From: Callaeas wilsoni
Taxonomy: Eukaryota; Chordata; Aves; Passeriformes; Callaeidae
NCBI GenBank assembly: GCA_013398955.1
Contig: VWPU01010308.1
Span: forward strand, 178,039-242,038
DNA: 64,000 bases
Reading direction: 5' to 3'
Shown here: positions 1 to 13,036 of the stretch, in pieces
Layout: every line of letters begins with the position of its first letter
Numbering within the stretch: position 1 is the stretch's first letter
Notes under the pieces: model-generated
Database searches by the model: none
Seen by the model: only the letters and a program-made list of their open reading frames with translations
Told to the model about the DNA's origin: nothing
Program-made: the position numbers and the translations under genes

Positions 1-1082
1 TTGGAAGGTGAATACATGCCTTACTCAAAGTAAATTTACAATGTAAACATATATATGGTTGAATTTGTTCTCAAGTATTTCATGTGTGTTAGCTCCCCAT
101 AGTGATTTTCCAAGTTAAGGTAAAAATGTTCTTTTCAATGTAAAAAAAAAATTCAATTGACATTTTTTTGTTCTTCATTGCAGAATATTGATTACATATA
201 TACCAGAAAATATCAGCAAAAGCTTACTTTTCCATAATCCTGAGCAGAAGGAGAAAAACAAATACGTTAAAAATCTCATGAGGCTATGACTAATAACTCC
301 ACTCCTCATACATAACAGTCCTTTCAAGCAGAAAAGATAGAATTTCTCAAGGATAGGGTCAAGACAACAGAATTAATTCCCCTTTTACAGTTGAAACAGT
401 ACAAACCATATTCCAAGTGCAAGGCTCATTCCCTTGAATTGCCACCTCATATACCATGCAGACTACAGATACATAAATCACATCTGCCAAAGGAAAACAG
501 TAAATAAAAAAGCTCTATCAAAACGAGGCACTTCATTTTACATTTTCTTGGTGATAAAGGAAAAAGAATAATTAAAAAAAAAGGCCTCATGCCAGATGCT
601 GGCATATTTCTAAATGACAACTAAAATATACTGGTTTTTATGGAATATGATAATAAGTAAAACAAAAATAAGACTAATAAGAAGTAGAAGATGGATGGAC
701 ATTGTCCCTATGAGTCCAGCCTGGTTTATAGAACTAAGAGAAATTATTAAAAATCATTGTTGTTTTCATTGTTTATTTGTGTGGTTCAGCCTTTCAGGAG
801 TAATAAAAATAGAGTCAATCAGAGATAAGGTTTGTATGGTAATGAACACACACATTGCTGGTGTGCTTTTCCTTTCCAGTGAGCTTCCCTCAAAATCAAG
901 GGAACCACATTGCCTATGACAAATACACTGCCTAGTGCTTCTAACTGGGAGGTGTAAGACTGTGTTCCAAATACATTCACGTAAACTGTGTGCATTGTGG
1001 TATTCACAAATTACAAAAATTTTGTCAAGGTCCCTTTGTTGGTAGTTAAAGAACAGGCTAGAAGAGCCAACTCAAAATACGA
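1..1082. other. Intergenic AT-rich DNA, nothing recognised
   Basis: No exon, RNA gene or interspersed repeat is recognised. Short open frames occur but have no family resemblance and are broken by stops in the usual random way for AT-rich DNA. Confidence 0.6.
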
Positions 1083-1381
1083 TGTAAGCAATTGTGGGCT
1101 TCCAAGCAGGGGGTCAGAGATGCAGCGAGGCAGGAGTTAGAGCGAGGAAATGAATTATTTATTAAATTTACGATACCATTTATATATTCTAGTTCTAGAA
1201 AGCAATTGAACAGTGCTTACACTTCTCCTAGGGTGATTGGTCAAAATCTCAGACACCCACTTAGAAATGTTTTTTCCTAATATAATGTACACAAGGTCAG
1301 AAGATACCAGATATGAATGCTATTTACAAAAACCTTATCTACTGTTTACATAGCTTACACAGCAAAGGAAAAGTTCTCACA
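1083..1381 (-). mobile_element. Solo LTR of an endogenous retrovirus, ERVK-like
   Basis: Read on the minus strand the segment starts TGTGAGAAC (at 1381) and ends GCTTACA (at 1083), giving TG...CA termini about 299 bases apart. In order it has a CCAATCA box, a TATA-like ATATATAAAT and an AATAAA polyadenylation signal, followed by a C-rich stretch and the 3' end. This order (CAAT, TATA, poly-A signal, short U5) is that of a retroviral LTR. No gag, pol or env sequence flanks it, so it is read as a solo LTR. The flanking hexamers ATACGA (1077-1082) and GAATGA (1382-1387) agree at only 3 of 6 positions, so a target-site duplication is not clear. Assignment to ERVK is by general look only. Confidence 0.6.
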
Positions 1382-1694
1382 GAATGAATGCAAGAAGAGA
1401 AAATTTCCCTGCTAACAGCATTTCAGCATCCACAAGCAATGGCTTTAATTTTTCAAATAAAAAAATCAATATATTGAGTACACAGTTTGACCATGAATAG
1501 AATAAAGATCAAAGAGACCCATTGGGGCAAGACTGGCATTAAATCATGCCATAGTCAAGGATGAAAGTACGTCACGGAATGGGTAACCCCTTGAATAAAC
1601 CTCCTCAATTTCAGTTCAGGCTTGTAAAGGAAAATTATGCTTTTAACGTGTTCATTTTAAAGTAAATAGAATAATTGTACAATAACAAGGATTA

Positions 1695-1742
1695 GTCTTG
1701 TACTATTTTTAAATGTTTGTCTTGTATTATTTTTAAATGTTT
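1695..1742. repeat. Tandem duplication, period 24
   Basis: The unit GTCTTGTA(C/T)TATTTTTAAATGTTT occurs twice head to tail with one difference (C at 1703, T in the second copy). It looks like a simple slippage-type duplication. Confidence 0.8.
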
Positions 1743-4700
1743 ATCACCTTTAAAAGTGTGACATGTGAAGGCTTTTTAAAGTGTGAAATATTGCCTTTTC
1801 TATTAACAAATTAAGTTTGTTTCTCTAGCTGGGTATTTTGTTATTAATTAATAATATGGCTAAACCATGAGCAAGTTTTGTGTGTAACAACTTTAATTGT
1901 TTCTATAACAAAAACAACCACTATCCTCTTCTTCTTTCATAGGAGTTAATACTTCTAAAAATATTACTTAGCTAAAGGTTTCCCCAAAAGGTCAATGGAA
2001 GAAGCACCTAGAAAAACCAAGGGATACAGTTTGCTTTCTCCTTATTCCCTGAGTTCTATTTTTATTTCTGTCATTAAGAACAGAAGCTCACAGCAGGTTT
2101 TCTAAAGCCACCAGGTGAAATTTAGTGGGGTGACTTTACCTGGACCAGTCCACGTGGAGAGCTGATTGACAGCCACAGTACGTGCTCTGCAGAGCGGGTG
2201 GCAAAGGCCATTAGTGCCTGCTTTTCTTCACGCCGCCCTTCCACAGCAGGGCCCCTGGCTTGTGCCTGCAATTAGTCCATAAATAAATTATTGATCTGTC
2301 ACTTCTGAGTTCACTCTGTATTCTAGTCTTGAAATCTCAGTGTTCTCAAATACATCCTAGGGATTACTAAATTTGTAGAGTAACAAAAAAATTGTTACTA
2401 CATATAAATCCAGATATTTTTAAAATACCTCTGTCAATTTGGCACTTTCCTGTCCAGAATTAGACTAAGAAATTACTTCGCAGTTTTTGAATGAAACATA
2501 TTTCCCATCTCTTGACCAAGGAGTTACAAATAATAGAGATAAGCAAATAAATCACTGTCGTGCCAATGCGCATGACGAACTTTCATCTGCCTATAACAAC
2601 AACCATTACTTACTTGATATCTACAGAAACATCACAACGTCTATTTTGCTAAAAAAATGCTGCAACAATCTAGCTAAATATCAGTTTTATTGTAACTCAC
2701 TGGAAATGGTGGCCCAGGAAAGGTCCCAGAACAAGGACAAGAGAGCCAGATTAGGGTAAAATATAATTGAATAAATGACTCCGAATTACAGCTGAAATAT
2801 CTGTGTATGCAACATCTGTAGGAGAGTTATATCTGTATACACAATTACATTTAATTTCCATATATAATATTACATTACTGTCTAAAAACACAGACAAATT
2901 GTATATGGAAAAATATATGTGGTCTGTATATGGAGTATGTGTAGAAATATTGTGTGTTTAGAAAACAGTTCTATAAATACCTATAACAATAGAAATATAT
3001 CTAGAAATATATACAAAATCATATTTCTGTATATAAAGAAACCATAAGCAGAATCAGACAGAAAAAATATGAAAGAAAAAATAATGCACAACAGAAATCT
3101 GACAAATAGACACCATCAGGTAATGGGGGAGAAAAACGAAAAGTGATACAAGACTGCACTGCTTCAGTATCAAAAATAAAATTTAATCTGTAAAGCTGGA
3201 GAAGTTTCCAGATCAAGGAACAAGGTAACTGTTTACTTGCTTTGTTATTTCTATTATTTTCCATCACTCCAGTTTTTTTAATTCTCTTCCTTTCCCTTCT
3301 CACCTTTAATAGAGCAAATAATATCACTTTCTTTCCTTTCTATTTTTTCCACATTTTTGATACGTAGTTTGATTTTTAAACCCAGACATCACAGTTCAGT
3401 TATTTTTTTTTTTAATACTTTGTGCTTAGTTCTTTTAGTTATAAAAACCAATATGATTATCCTTTTTCTATTTTGTGAAATGTCATTAAAAAACCAATCA
3501 TCAGTCTCAACCAATTTAATGTTCCTCAGAGCACTTCTGGGTCATAAAAAAGCCTATAAAATTTATTAACATTTACCTCACTTATCGCTCTTCTTTTGTT
3601 TTGTACAACTTAACTCACAATAAACGTGAGTTATTCAAAATCAAAATCCCTTGTTTGTTATTCTTCTTTTTCTTTTTCTTCTTCCTTATGTAGCCACCTT
3701 TTTCTAGAATCTACAACTTGGTGCAAAAATTAACTAAATAAACTAAGAATTTCTGTAATCTTGGTCTGCACAAGCTGCACTTGGCTACTTTTCATTGGTA
3801 TTGCCCTACTTCAGCAGGTTTTGTAAGTATTGGAGCAGCCTGACTGCAGCGTTTATAGTCAGATATCTTTTTCCTGAAAGAATATAATGACTTTCGCATA
3901 AATCTTTTTTCCATTAAAATATATCAACAAGAAGCTAGTGCTTGAAAAAGATATTGCTTGAAATACTCCAGTGCTTTCCAATCAAAAGTGCCTGGCCTCT
4001 TTTTGTGCTTCACAGCTAAAATGTTGAAACATTCATCATAAGTCATCAATAGAGGCTGCTGGCATTTTGTAGATACAGCTGTTTTACCCCAATTTTGAAC
4101 TTTTTGGAACATAGTCAAACTTAACGAAAGCTGTATTTTTTCTCAGTATTCTGATTGTAAACAACTTCAGATGATTCTTTCAATAGCCCACTGCTTGCGA
4201 GAGTCAGATAACTCTTGTAGTCCTTCCCCAGGCTTCTCTTTCCATAGTGCCTGCTCTAGGAATGCCACCGGTAACAACTGCTGAAGAAAGAGAAGCAAAC
4301 CAAGACAGTGAGCATCACTCTTGGCGAGGTGAATGCAGGAGGGCACTGGGTAAATGGGGAAAAGAGTAAGAAAATAAAGTGGGACTATCACACAAGGGTG
4401 TGTCAGGGGGCTGGAAAGTGAGTAGGATGAAAGCAGAGGCTGATCTCCTTCCCTGAAAGGAGGGAAGAAAACCTGAAACTGTGCTATGGAAAAGGAAAGA
4501 AAAGAAAGGCATATGACTCTGTGATGACATACAATCAACAAGTTCCCAATGATACTGTTTATTCTTGCCAATGGGATCCAAAAAAAAAAATCAAAACCAA
4601 AAACTCATAATGAGGCTTGTGAGTTAGAGCTTATTATTTTTGAACACTTTACTCACCCTGTCAACATTCTCTCCTGGTCACAAAATACACTGGAAGGCTG

Positions 4701-7613
4701 TAACACTGTACGGAATTAAATATTTGTGAGCTTTGGGCTCTTCTGAGTTGTACTCTATTGATAGCACATCTAGATGCTCTTCGGATAGTTCAGGAACAAA
4801 AGCATAACACTTGTCACATCAAAACCCAAGACTACCAAGTTCTAAGGAGACAGAAAGCAAGATTTTTGGCCAGCACTACTAAATGTCATTTTTGAACACA
4901 GTTGGAAGTCTTGCCCAGACAGTCTGTAGTACTTCTGAAGCCAAGGCATACTTTTATGACTTAAATGGGATCAAAGTGAACCTGAATTTAACTCCAGTTT
5001 TGAAGCATAATTAAAAGTCTGAACCTCAGTAACCACTTGCTCACATTGGTAAGGCAGAGGACAAAATATCATTTTTCCTTTTGTTCAGGCTATAAGAATA
5101 ATTTTACACTCAGTCCCTCAAGAATTGTTCAATTTCTTAAATGCTTGGAGGACTAAAGCTAAAGACATGGTATCTTTCTCTAAGACGTCATAACTTCGAA
5201 ATTCAGTGTTGATTTTTAAGTACGGAATTACTACAGCCAGAATTGAAGCAAATTGGTCTTTGGCAGGTTGTTTTCAGTCTCATTTAACGGTAGCTATGGC
5301 AACAGAGTTCTGCAATTATCAATCATGAGTTCTATTGAGATAAATAAAGACATAAACTGCCTTGTTTTTTATTACATCTGCATAATTAAGAGCTAATCAC
5401 AAGAATTTTAAAGGGATCTTTGCATTATTGAATTTTTAATCATGTAATAGCATTGATTTTTAGGTAGATGTTTAACTGCAGTCTGAAAATACATTACTAG
5501 CAGAGATAATTGTCTCAGTTTGAATAGCCACTGCAAAAGTTTCACCAGCTGGGAGGAATCTGAACCTATGAAAATTACTTCAGTTTTGGTTAAGAACCTG
5601 TATGACAAATACGGGGAAGAAAAGTAATATGGGTTATATTACTATGCAAAATCAAAGACAAGTTTCTAAAGTGGTAAGTTGTGAAAGAGCTGTATTAGCT
5701 GCAGTATTCTTTAATAGGCTACTGGTGATAAACACTGTGATATTTTAAGTTATTGCTAATGACTTAGCCTAGTACTTAACAAATTTTATAATAGTCAAGA
5801 AACTACAGATCATTGTTGCTATATGTGAAAATTTTACCTTTCAAAATAGATCTGTTGCATCCAAAGTCTTGTGTGTATCTAAAATTTTATTTCAACTTCT
5901 GTTTGTGACTGCATGACCCTGCTCATTTATTATGCTTGAATTTATAAAAGGCTCCATAGGGTGAAAAATGCACACTTCTTGTTAAACTTTCAAAGATACC
6001 TTCTTAGCTGTGATATGCAGAAGTAGTTTTTTTAACCTCTGTATTTTCCTCATTACTTGTAGCCCTGTAAATATTTATAATACCCAGTACTATAAGTATC
6101 AGCACTAAAAAATATTAGTGCGGTTCTGTGCCTTAAGCAAAAAAAAAAAAATTTACTCCAGATAAATTTAAAAGATCATCACCTAATAGGACACTGTTTT
6201 ATAGAGACTAAAAAAAGCATCCGGTTTGAGTATTTTGAATTCTTGTTTGTTTCTTAGAGAAAAATAGAATTTCTATGTAGTCTGTCTGTTTCTCAGATGC
6301 CGAAAACTGAATACCAAAAGTCAAAGTTAAAATCTAGGGTATGTTCCAAAGATGCAAGTCGATATCACATGCAATCCCAAGCTAACTTTAACCATCCTAG
6401 CTTGGATAATAAAAGGAACATAGACGAGGTGCCAGAGCCTTCAAAGTTACTTCCATAAACATGCTCAGATAAAGTCCTCATCACCTAGACCACTGCTGAA
6501 ATTAAGATATAATTTTAAAGTTGATATAGTTTTAAAGTTGATCCTCTTTTAAACCAGAGCTTTTCATTTTATCTCTGCTGCACTCCTACCTGCCCATTCA
6601 ATTACATCTTGAGGGAGAAAACTACATTAGCAGAGAGGCGCTATTCAATCGTCCTTGAACATTTTAGCTTCAAGTGAAAACAACGGATTTGTTTCCTTCC
6701 TCTCTAACATTGTGAAAATTGGGAAAACACACACAAGTATGAGCAGGTCTTATCCATATATACTGTTAGAGAGACAATAGGTCTTTTGAGTGATTTAGAG
6801 ACATTCTCTTGCTGAAGAACTGCCCCATTTGCTGCTAAAAAGCAAGCACTGTTCAAGGCACAACTGAGAACACTGTTGAGCTGAGCACATGATTAATACC
6901 AGTGGCTCTTGACACAACTCTTCCTTTCAGAAAAGTGTATGGTTGTTAAGAAATAAATTCACCTTGCACTTTTATTGATCTTCTTAGCCTTTGCTGCTTG
7001 CAATTCATGGCTAATAAATGGCTATAAGTGATTGTTTAGGGAACGTCAAGGCTTCTGTTTTCAGATACACACATTTAGTCAAACACACAAAACATGAAAG
7101 CTTTACACAAGGCTGGAAGACATCAAGCCAGAAAGAAAAATTTCAAATGTCTTTGATAAAAAAAAAATCACTCAAATAATGCTTGTCAAGACACAATAGC
7201 ACCTATTACTCCTGAACTCATTCAATATTTAGCCCATCAACACAGTTGAACCCAGTTATTGCTGTATTATACATAAATTCTGCCATATCACTAATACTTT
7301 AGCTGAACAATTTCAAGGTAAAGACTTCATCACAATTAAAACACAAGTCTCAGGGCAATTCACACGAAGAAATAATGTTTCAAAAGTAATTGGTTGGCCA
7401 CTTAATACCCTCTACACCTGCAGACTCATTTTAGAGCTCCAAGACATTTTCACTGCGTTGAAAATCTTTTAGCTAGTTTTGATTGCTAGCTTTATTTCCA
7501 AGGAATAAAAGCACAGAAATATTTAAGATTTTATTCATTATTTCCCACCAACTTCCATTTCCAGTTCCTTGAGTTTCCACTTGATATTAAAATTAAGCAG
7601 TCAGCACAGCTTT

Positions 7614-7681
7614 AGAGAAGAGAGAAAGATAGAGAAAGAAAGAGAAAGACAGAGAGAAACACAGAGAGAAACAAAGAGAAA
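7614..7681. repeat. GA-rich simple repeat
   Basis: Imperfect GAGA/GAAA tract, purine-only on the plus strand apart from scattered C and T. The open frames over it on both strands (Glu/Arg-rich or Ser/Leu-rich) are products of the repeat and not genes. Confidence 0.85.
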
Positions 7682-8582
7682 TCCAACAGGAACACCTAGA
7701 CTGTTACTTGCACATTTATTTAATCTTCCCTTGGTGTTCCACACACCTGTTTTGGAATACATTTTAATTGCCATAAATCTGTGTCTCAAATGCACGTGGT
7801 TCAGCTTCGGTAAAATATCACAACAGTGACAGAGAAATATGACAGTCTATATAGTCTGCTGTTGTACTGAATTAAATTAACTTTCAATTTTAGTCTCCTT
7901 TACCATTATTTACTTAAATTCAGAAACACTCACAACATTTAGGGCAAAAGGGTCGTCTGTGATCAACTGTGCAGATTCCTAGGAATTCCAAACATGAAGC
8001 AAGAGTAGAATACGCAATAGAAACCTGTAATGCAGATAGGGGATACACAGTGCAGGTCAGAAGTCTGCCATGGGGACATAGTGGGAGCCCAGTGATAAAG
8101 TATATATCCATTTCATAGTATTGCATGGAAATCTTCCAGCAAAATTAGATTGCACATTTCAGTGATGAACTACGGGGAAAAAATAATAACCATCATGTGG
8201 CACACACAAACTGAAGAATGGAGGCAGTTCTCAAACAGGCATACTTAAAATTTGCAGGAAGGGAACATTGATCCTTACTATGATTTCACTACCTTAAAAT
8301 TCCAATCCCACAGAACTTTCATAAATTGAGAGCTGGGAGCTTTTTTAGATTTGTTTTTCACTTGAGAGTTCCCATGATTTTTGAATCATAATTCTTTCAC
8401 AATATTTATTAATAATATTATCCTTTTTAATCATGAGGAGTTCATATTAACATCTTTTTCCCTTCTCCCCCCTCTTATCACATTGAATCTCATCTTAAAA
8501 TAGCTCTTATACTGCCATAAACATTACTGAAACGGGTCTTTTGCACATATATTGAATTTCATTTTCTATGCAGTTTTATGTA

Positions 8583-9230
8583 TGTGCCGGTTTGGACACA
8601 AATCCGGGAGGAAACAACCCAAGAGGGGCATCTCTCTCTCTCTCTCCTGCCTGCCAGGCAAGCAGGCCCCGGCAGCACCTCAGCCACGGGTTCGGGAAAA
8701 TAATTTCTCGAGTGAAAGTGAAAAAAATTATTTAGTTAACAAAACAGAGTCCCCTGCTGTCACGGGAAAAAAGGATATTGAAACCCCCTCCCCTGTCCCC
8801 TAAAAGAGGACTATGGATTTTAGAGTTCTTTCTATAGGTAAAACCTGCAGTCCTGAGCTGGGCCGGGCCAGGCAGGCAGGGTCCGACAATCCCCCTTGGA
8901 GGGTCCCGCCGAGCAGGTCCGGAGATGACAGCCGGTCTCAGATGAAAAGCAAGCCAAACACGGTCCAAAAAGGAAAAGAAGCCGCTGAGGCAGATCACAG
9001 CCCCTTCTCCGCTGAAAGCCGAAGAGACTAGGGAGCAAAAGTCCTCCAACCAACCAAATGTTGTCAGAATCGGGAGAAAAAAGAATGCAAAACATTCTAG
9101 ATGCAAGGTCAAGCTGGCCGCTTTGAAGAGTTCTCTCGGCTTCTCTCTCCCCCCGTTGCAATTTAAAGGTACACTAGAGATCAAGCAGGCGATGGGGAAT
9201 ACAGTATGGTCATAGAATCACCCCAAGACA
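8583..9230 (-). mobile_element. Probable solo LTR, ERVL-like, GC-rich
   Basis: A sharply bounded GC-rich block lies in AT-rich DNA. On the minus strand it starts TGTCTTGGGG and ends CCAAACCGGCACA, so it has TGT...ACA termini. The tetramer TGTA flanks both ends (8579-8582 and 9231-9234), compatible with a short target-site duplication. Near the minus-strand 3' end lies an AT-rich stretch with TAAATAA that could be a decayed poly-A signal, followed by a short GA-rich tract. Orientation rests on that signal and on similarity to passerine LTRs as I remember them. The right edge is less sure than the left. Several open frames of 70-150 residues on both strands are chance frames in GC-rich DNA. Confidence 0.5.
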
Positions 9231-12200
9231 TGTATTAACCCACATTATGAAAAACTTTGCAAAATCACTCTTAAAATGAAGACTTTGAGGTAGTCAGAAC
9301 TCTCTCAGTGTACGTTTGTAAACTGTCTGTTGGATCTGTAACAGCTAAAGGTATGACACAGCTGTAAAGGAAATGTCAAATACTTTTTAAATCATAGTAA
9401 TGATAGTATTGAGCAGCTTTTCTAACTGAGGTAAGCTGAGCAGAACGTTTTCTTGGTGCCACTGACACTTTGATAATCTGTTTTGAACTGGAAAATATGA
9501 ATCTTACCGTAAAAATCAAAGTCGTGCCTTTAACCAAAATAAAAAATTCACTTCCAATATTTTCGTCTCACAAACACAGCATATCTTACAAAATGGTTCA
9601 CCAGAATGTAACTGGGATAGGAAAAGCTACAGGCTAAAGAAAATTAGAAAATAGTATTTTGGATAGCAGATAAAAGAGAGAAATCAAGATACAAAACAAT
9701 CATTGGTATCTTAAGGCTGACTAGTTCATTTTGACATACTAAAAATTAAGAAAATATTTAATTAAAACAAATTCTTAGACCTCTCTAATAGTTTCTTCCA
9801 ATTCTTGAATTTTATAGACATTCTTTAGCAACCTCAATGAAAGATACTAACTTCTTGCTAATGTCAACAATTTTTTTTATTTTTCATCTGAAACTGAAAT
9901 AGGTATATGTGGACAATCAGGTAAACAGATCATGGCAATGCTTAGGTGTTTTGGGGTATAACCTGAATCAGGTTGTGTTCATACTAAAATACTAGGCTAA
10001 GTATTGGAGTCATGGAAGGTAAGCCAGTGCCACAGTGCATTGTGATATGATCATATTTACCACCAGCTCCCATATAGGTCAGACTGAGTCTGACTGGGAA
10101 CACTCCTCAGTGGCCCAGCAAAGACGAATTTAAGAAATGCTGCATCAAATGGCACCAGTAAGCCGTACTAAACGAACAGACTAGAGGCTCTTCCGCCCGC
10201 CTTCAAGACCTTCTGTCACAGCATCCCAGACCTCAGCAGGCTTGGAATGTGTTTGTGTCTGTCCCTTGGCAAGGCCGTTTTCTGCCTTTGGAGGGTGGAC
10301 ACACAGACAGCACGTGTGTGCAGCTCAGCGGGCAGCACCATAGCGGGGGACATCGTGAGACCCTACAGAATCATGCCATGGTGGCCAAATGTCTCATACA
10401 ACTCAAAAAGATTCCCACAATGGAAATGGAACTTTCAAAACCAAAATGCCACTAAAACTGCTTTGTTCCCAAAGTTCTCCTCCAGAGAGAAGGCAACCTT
10501 TCACCAACAAACACAACACTGTGAGTCTTAGGATGCTACCAGAACATCCTTGGACTGTATGGATCTGAGGTGTCACCACCCTGAGCTTAAATGTAGGTAG
10601 GAGAAAAGGGAAAGATGTTCCAGTATTATGTTACTATGAAAAGCATTTTCCATGTCCTTTTTTTGGCATGGTTCTGGTAAGGCCGCAGGATAAGACATCG
10701 AAAGTTTACAAAGGTTTTTATCAACTTAAAATTCACACATGCATATTGCATTAATAATAAAAAATATAATTACAGCTTTTCAATTTTGTCCAAGTAATAG
10801 AAATCTATTTAGGAGTGCTGATTTTTATTCTGACATCATCTATAGTGACTAAATTCAGAATAAGTGGCTAGTGCACTTTTTCAGTCCTCTGAGAAAGCAT
10901 TAATAATTTTCTTCTATTAACAAATCATCATTTAATTAAGCAGTAATAAAGTTAACAGCATACATTCTCATGAAAATGTGCAGTCTTAGAATTCTCCAGG
11001 GGTTGTCTAAACCTTACAAACATTGAATCCAATCACTTGAGAAGTGGGGTAAATAACCTTAGTATTTAAAATGAACAAGTAATTTATAAAGTCATTTAAA
11101 TATTTGTCTCTTGGAAAGTTTTCCTGAACAGCATTGCTACATGACAAATTAAGGTTATTCTGGTCTAAGAAAATAACGCATAACTGAGAACATTGTATTC
11201 ATCTTATATAGATGTGACAAGGACAAGTATCTGGAAATATTATCTGACAAAAATACAAAAACATTATCCATATGACACTTCATATGATCACATTTTGCTT
11301 TTTCATCATAGTAAGTATTCAGGTACTTCTCCATATTTCCATGGATCCACATATCTGTGCTTACAATTCCATTAATGGCTAATAAAAACTGCAACTTCTA
11401 AGTAATTTTTTGAACAACAAATTTGATATGAATTCCTACTGAATACAGATCATCTTAAGGGGCCTGCAATGGTAAACAAATCAGAACAGCAGGCAGAAAA
11501 ATAATAATTAAAAAAAGATAACATTTCTTACCATTTCCTTAAAATTCCCTTCTCTGTAGAGAATTCCATTGTGTCATGCTAGCTGGAAGATAATATCTCA
11601 TTTTAAAAACAACCCAACCTTCTTTTGTAATAGTCCATATTTTCTGAACTGTTTGAAAATAACTCAGAAGAATTCAAAGCAGTTGTGCTATATACATTAC
11701 AAAATAATTTCTTTCCTCAATTCCAAAACAAGTAGTTTCACATAATTTTTTAACTAGAAGGTTCTTTTTCTTACTATAAAATAAATTTACATTTATTAGC
11801 TCCATTAGTAAACAAATTGGTGACTGCTGTGCCTTGCCAAAGCAAATTTCTCCACATCTCTGTCAGCAGTCATTTTTAAATCCAGGAACTCATGTTGTTA
11901 AGCTGGGAGGTACATGACACCTGAGTACATAAGGGATTTTGCAGTCCCGTGGCTCCTCAGGAAGCAAGTTATCAGTGTAAATATTATCACACAATTTTCT
12001 CAACAGATTGCTTTGCCATCCAAAAAGATCCAATCTCTTATCACTTCTTTGGGTAAGGGAGGTTGTTTTGGACCCAGAGTTTGTCACAATACAAATACAT
12101 ACTTTTGTTTTGCCTCTGTTACTTGGACATGTGCAAGTTTTATAGGCCAGCAAAAGTAAATTACTACAATAAAAAATAAGAGAAGAAAGAAAAAAAATGC

Positions 12201-13011
12201 AACCCCTCAGTGAACTATGCTATTTCCTAAGCTGTGGTTCTCAGTACCAAATGTCACTTTCTTTAGAGGTGACAGCACAGAAAAAGGGAAAGAAACATCA
12301 CGCTGTGACACATATGAAATGTGCTATTGCAATTTTTATAATATCCTATCACACCTTAAACTTACATCCTTCAACTTCCTTGCTTTAGCTCTATGTTATG
12401 ACACCATTTTTACAACTGTCGCTGAAATTAGAACCAAGGCTTCAATGGATTCTCCCAACAACAGAAATTACTGCTTGGGAATTAGGAAACCAATATTAAT
12501 TGTCAAAAAATTCTGATTAAAAATAATAAAGTAATACTAAGCCCACTAAAACTATGTATTTCCCAGCAAAAATACTCAACAGCATTGGACAAAAAAATAA
12601 CTCAGTAACACATGAAAATATGAGTCACCCTGAATCATTTCTTAATGCATATATAATATATTACCTTCCAGAAACAACAAAATGTGAGAAGGTACAGGAA
12701 GTAGAATACCAAGATGAAAATCATAAGGCTTTCCTTTTTATTTTTTTTTTAATTTTCAGGATGAAGGAGAGATTTGACAAGATAACGCAAGCAAATTCCT
12801 GATTTCTATTTTTTTGTTGCAGCCCATTTTGTTGTGATGTATGAACTATATATTTGTGATAATACTCAGAGAGTGTTAGCAAAACAAATAGATCAAATCA
12901 ATTCATCTTTATTTTTATTATCTAAAATAAAATGCTATATTTGAAGAAACATCGCCTGTTAACAAGGGCTGTGTACAAGAAAGCACCCTCAGAAGTTTAG
13001 TTTTTTTACTA

Positions 13012-13036
13012 TTGTTGTTTTTTGTTGTTGTTGTTG
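13012..13036. repeat. (GTT)n simple repeat
   Basis: Imperfect TTG/GTT trinucleotide run. Confidence 0.85.

Larger units (their letters stand above)
1382..8582. other. Intergenic region without recognised genes
   Basis: No coding exon or RNA gene is recognised. It holds a 24-base tandem duplication (1695-1742), a more GC-rich block near 2095-2290 that stands out from its surroundings, and a GA-rich simple repeat (7614-7681). The 134-residue open frame on the minus strand at 4167-4571 has low-complexity composition and no recognisable domain. Confidence 0.55.

Noticed and set aside
4167..4571. 134-residue minus-strand open frame
   Set aside because: Low-complexity Leu/Ser/Phe composition, with no domain or splice evidence.
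8732..9184. 150-residue minus-strand open frame
   Set aside because: It lies within the GC-rich LTR-like block. Long frames arise by chance in GC-rich DNA and no domain is recognisable.
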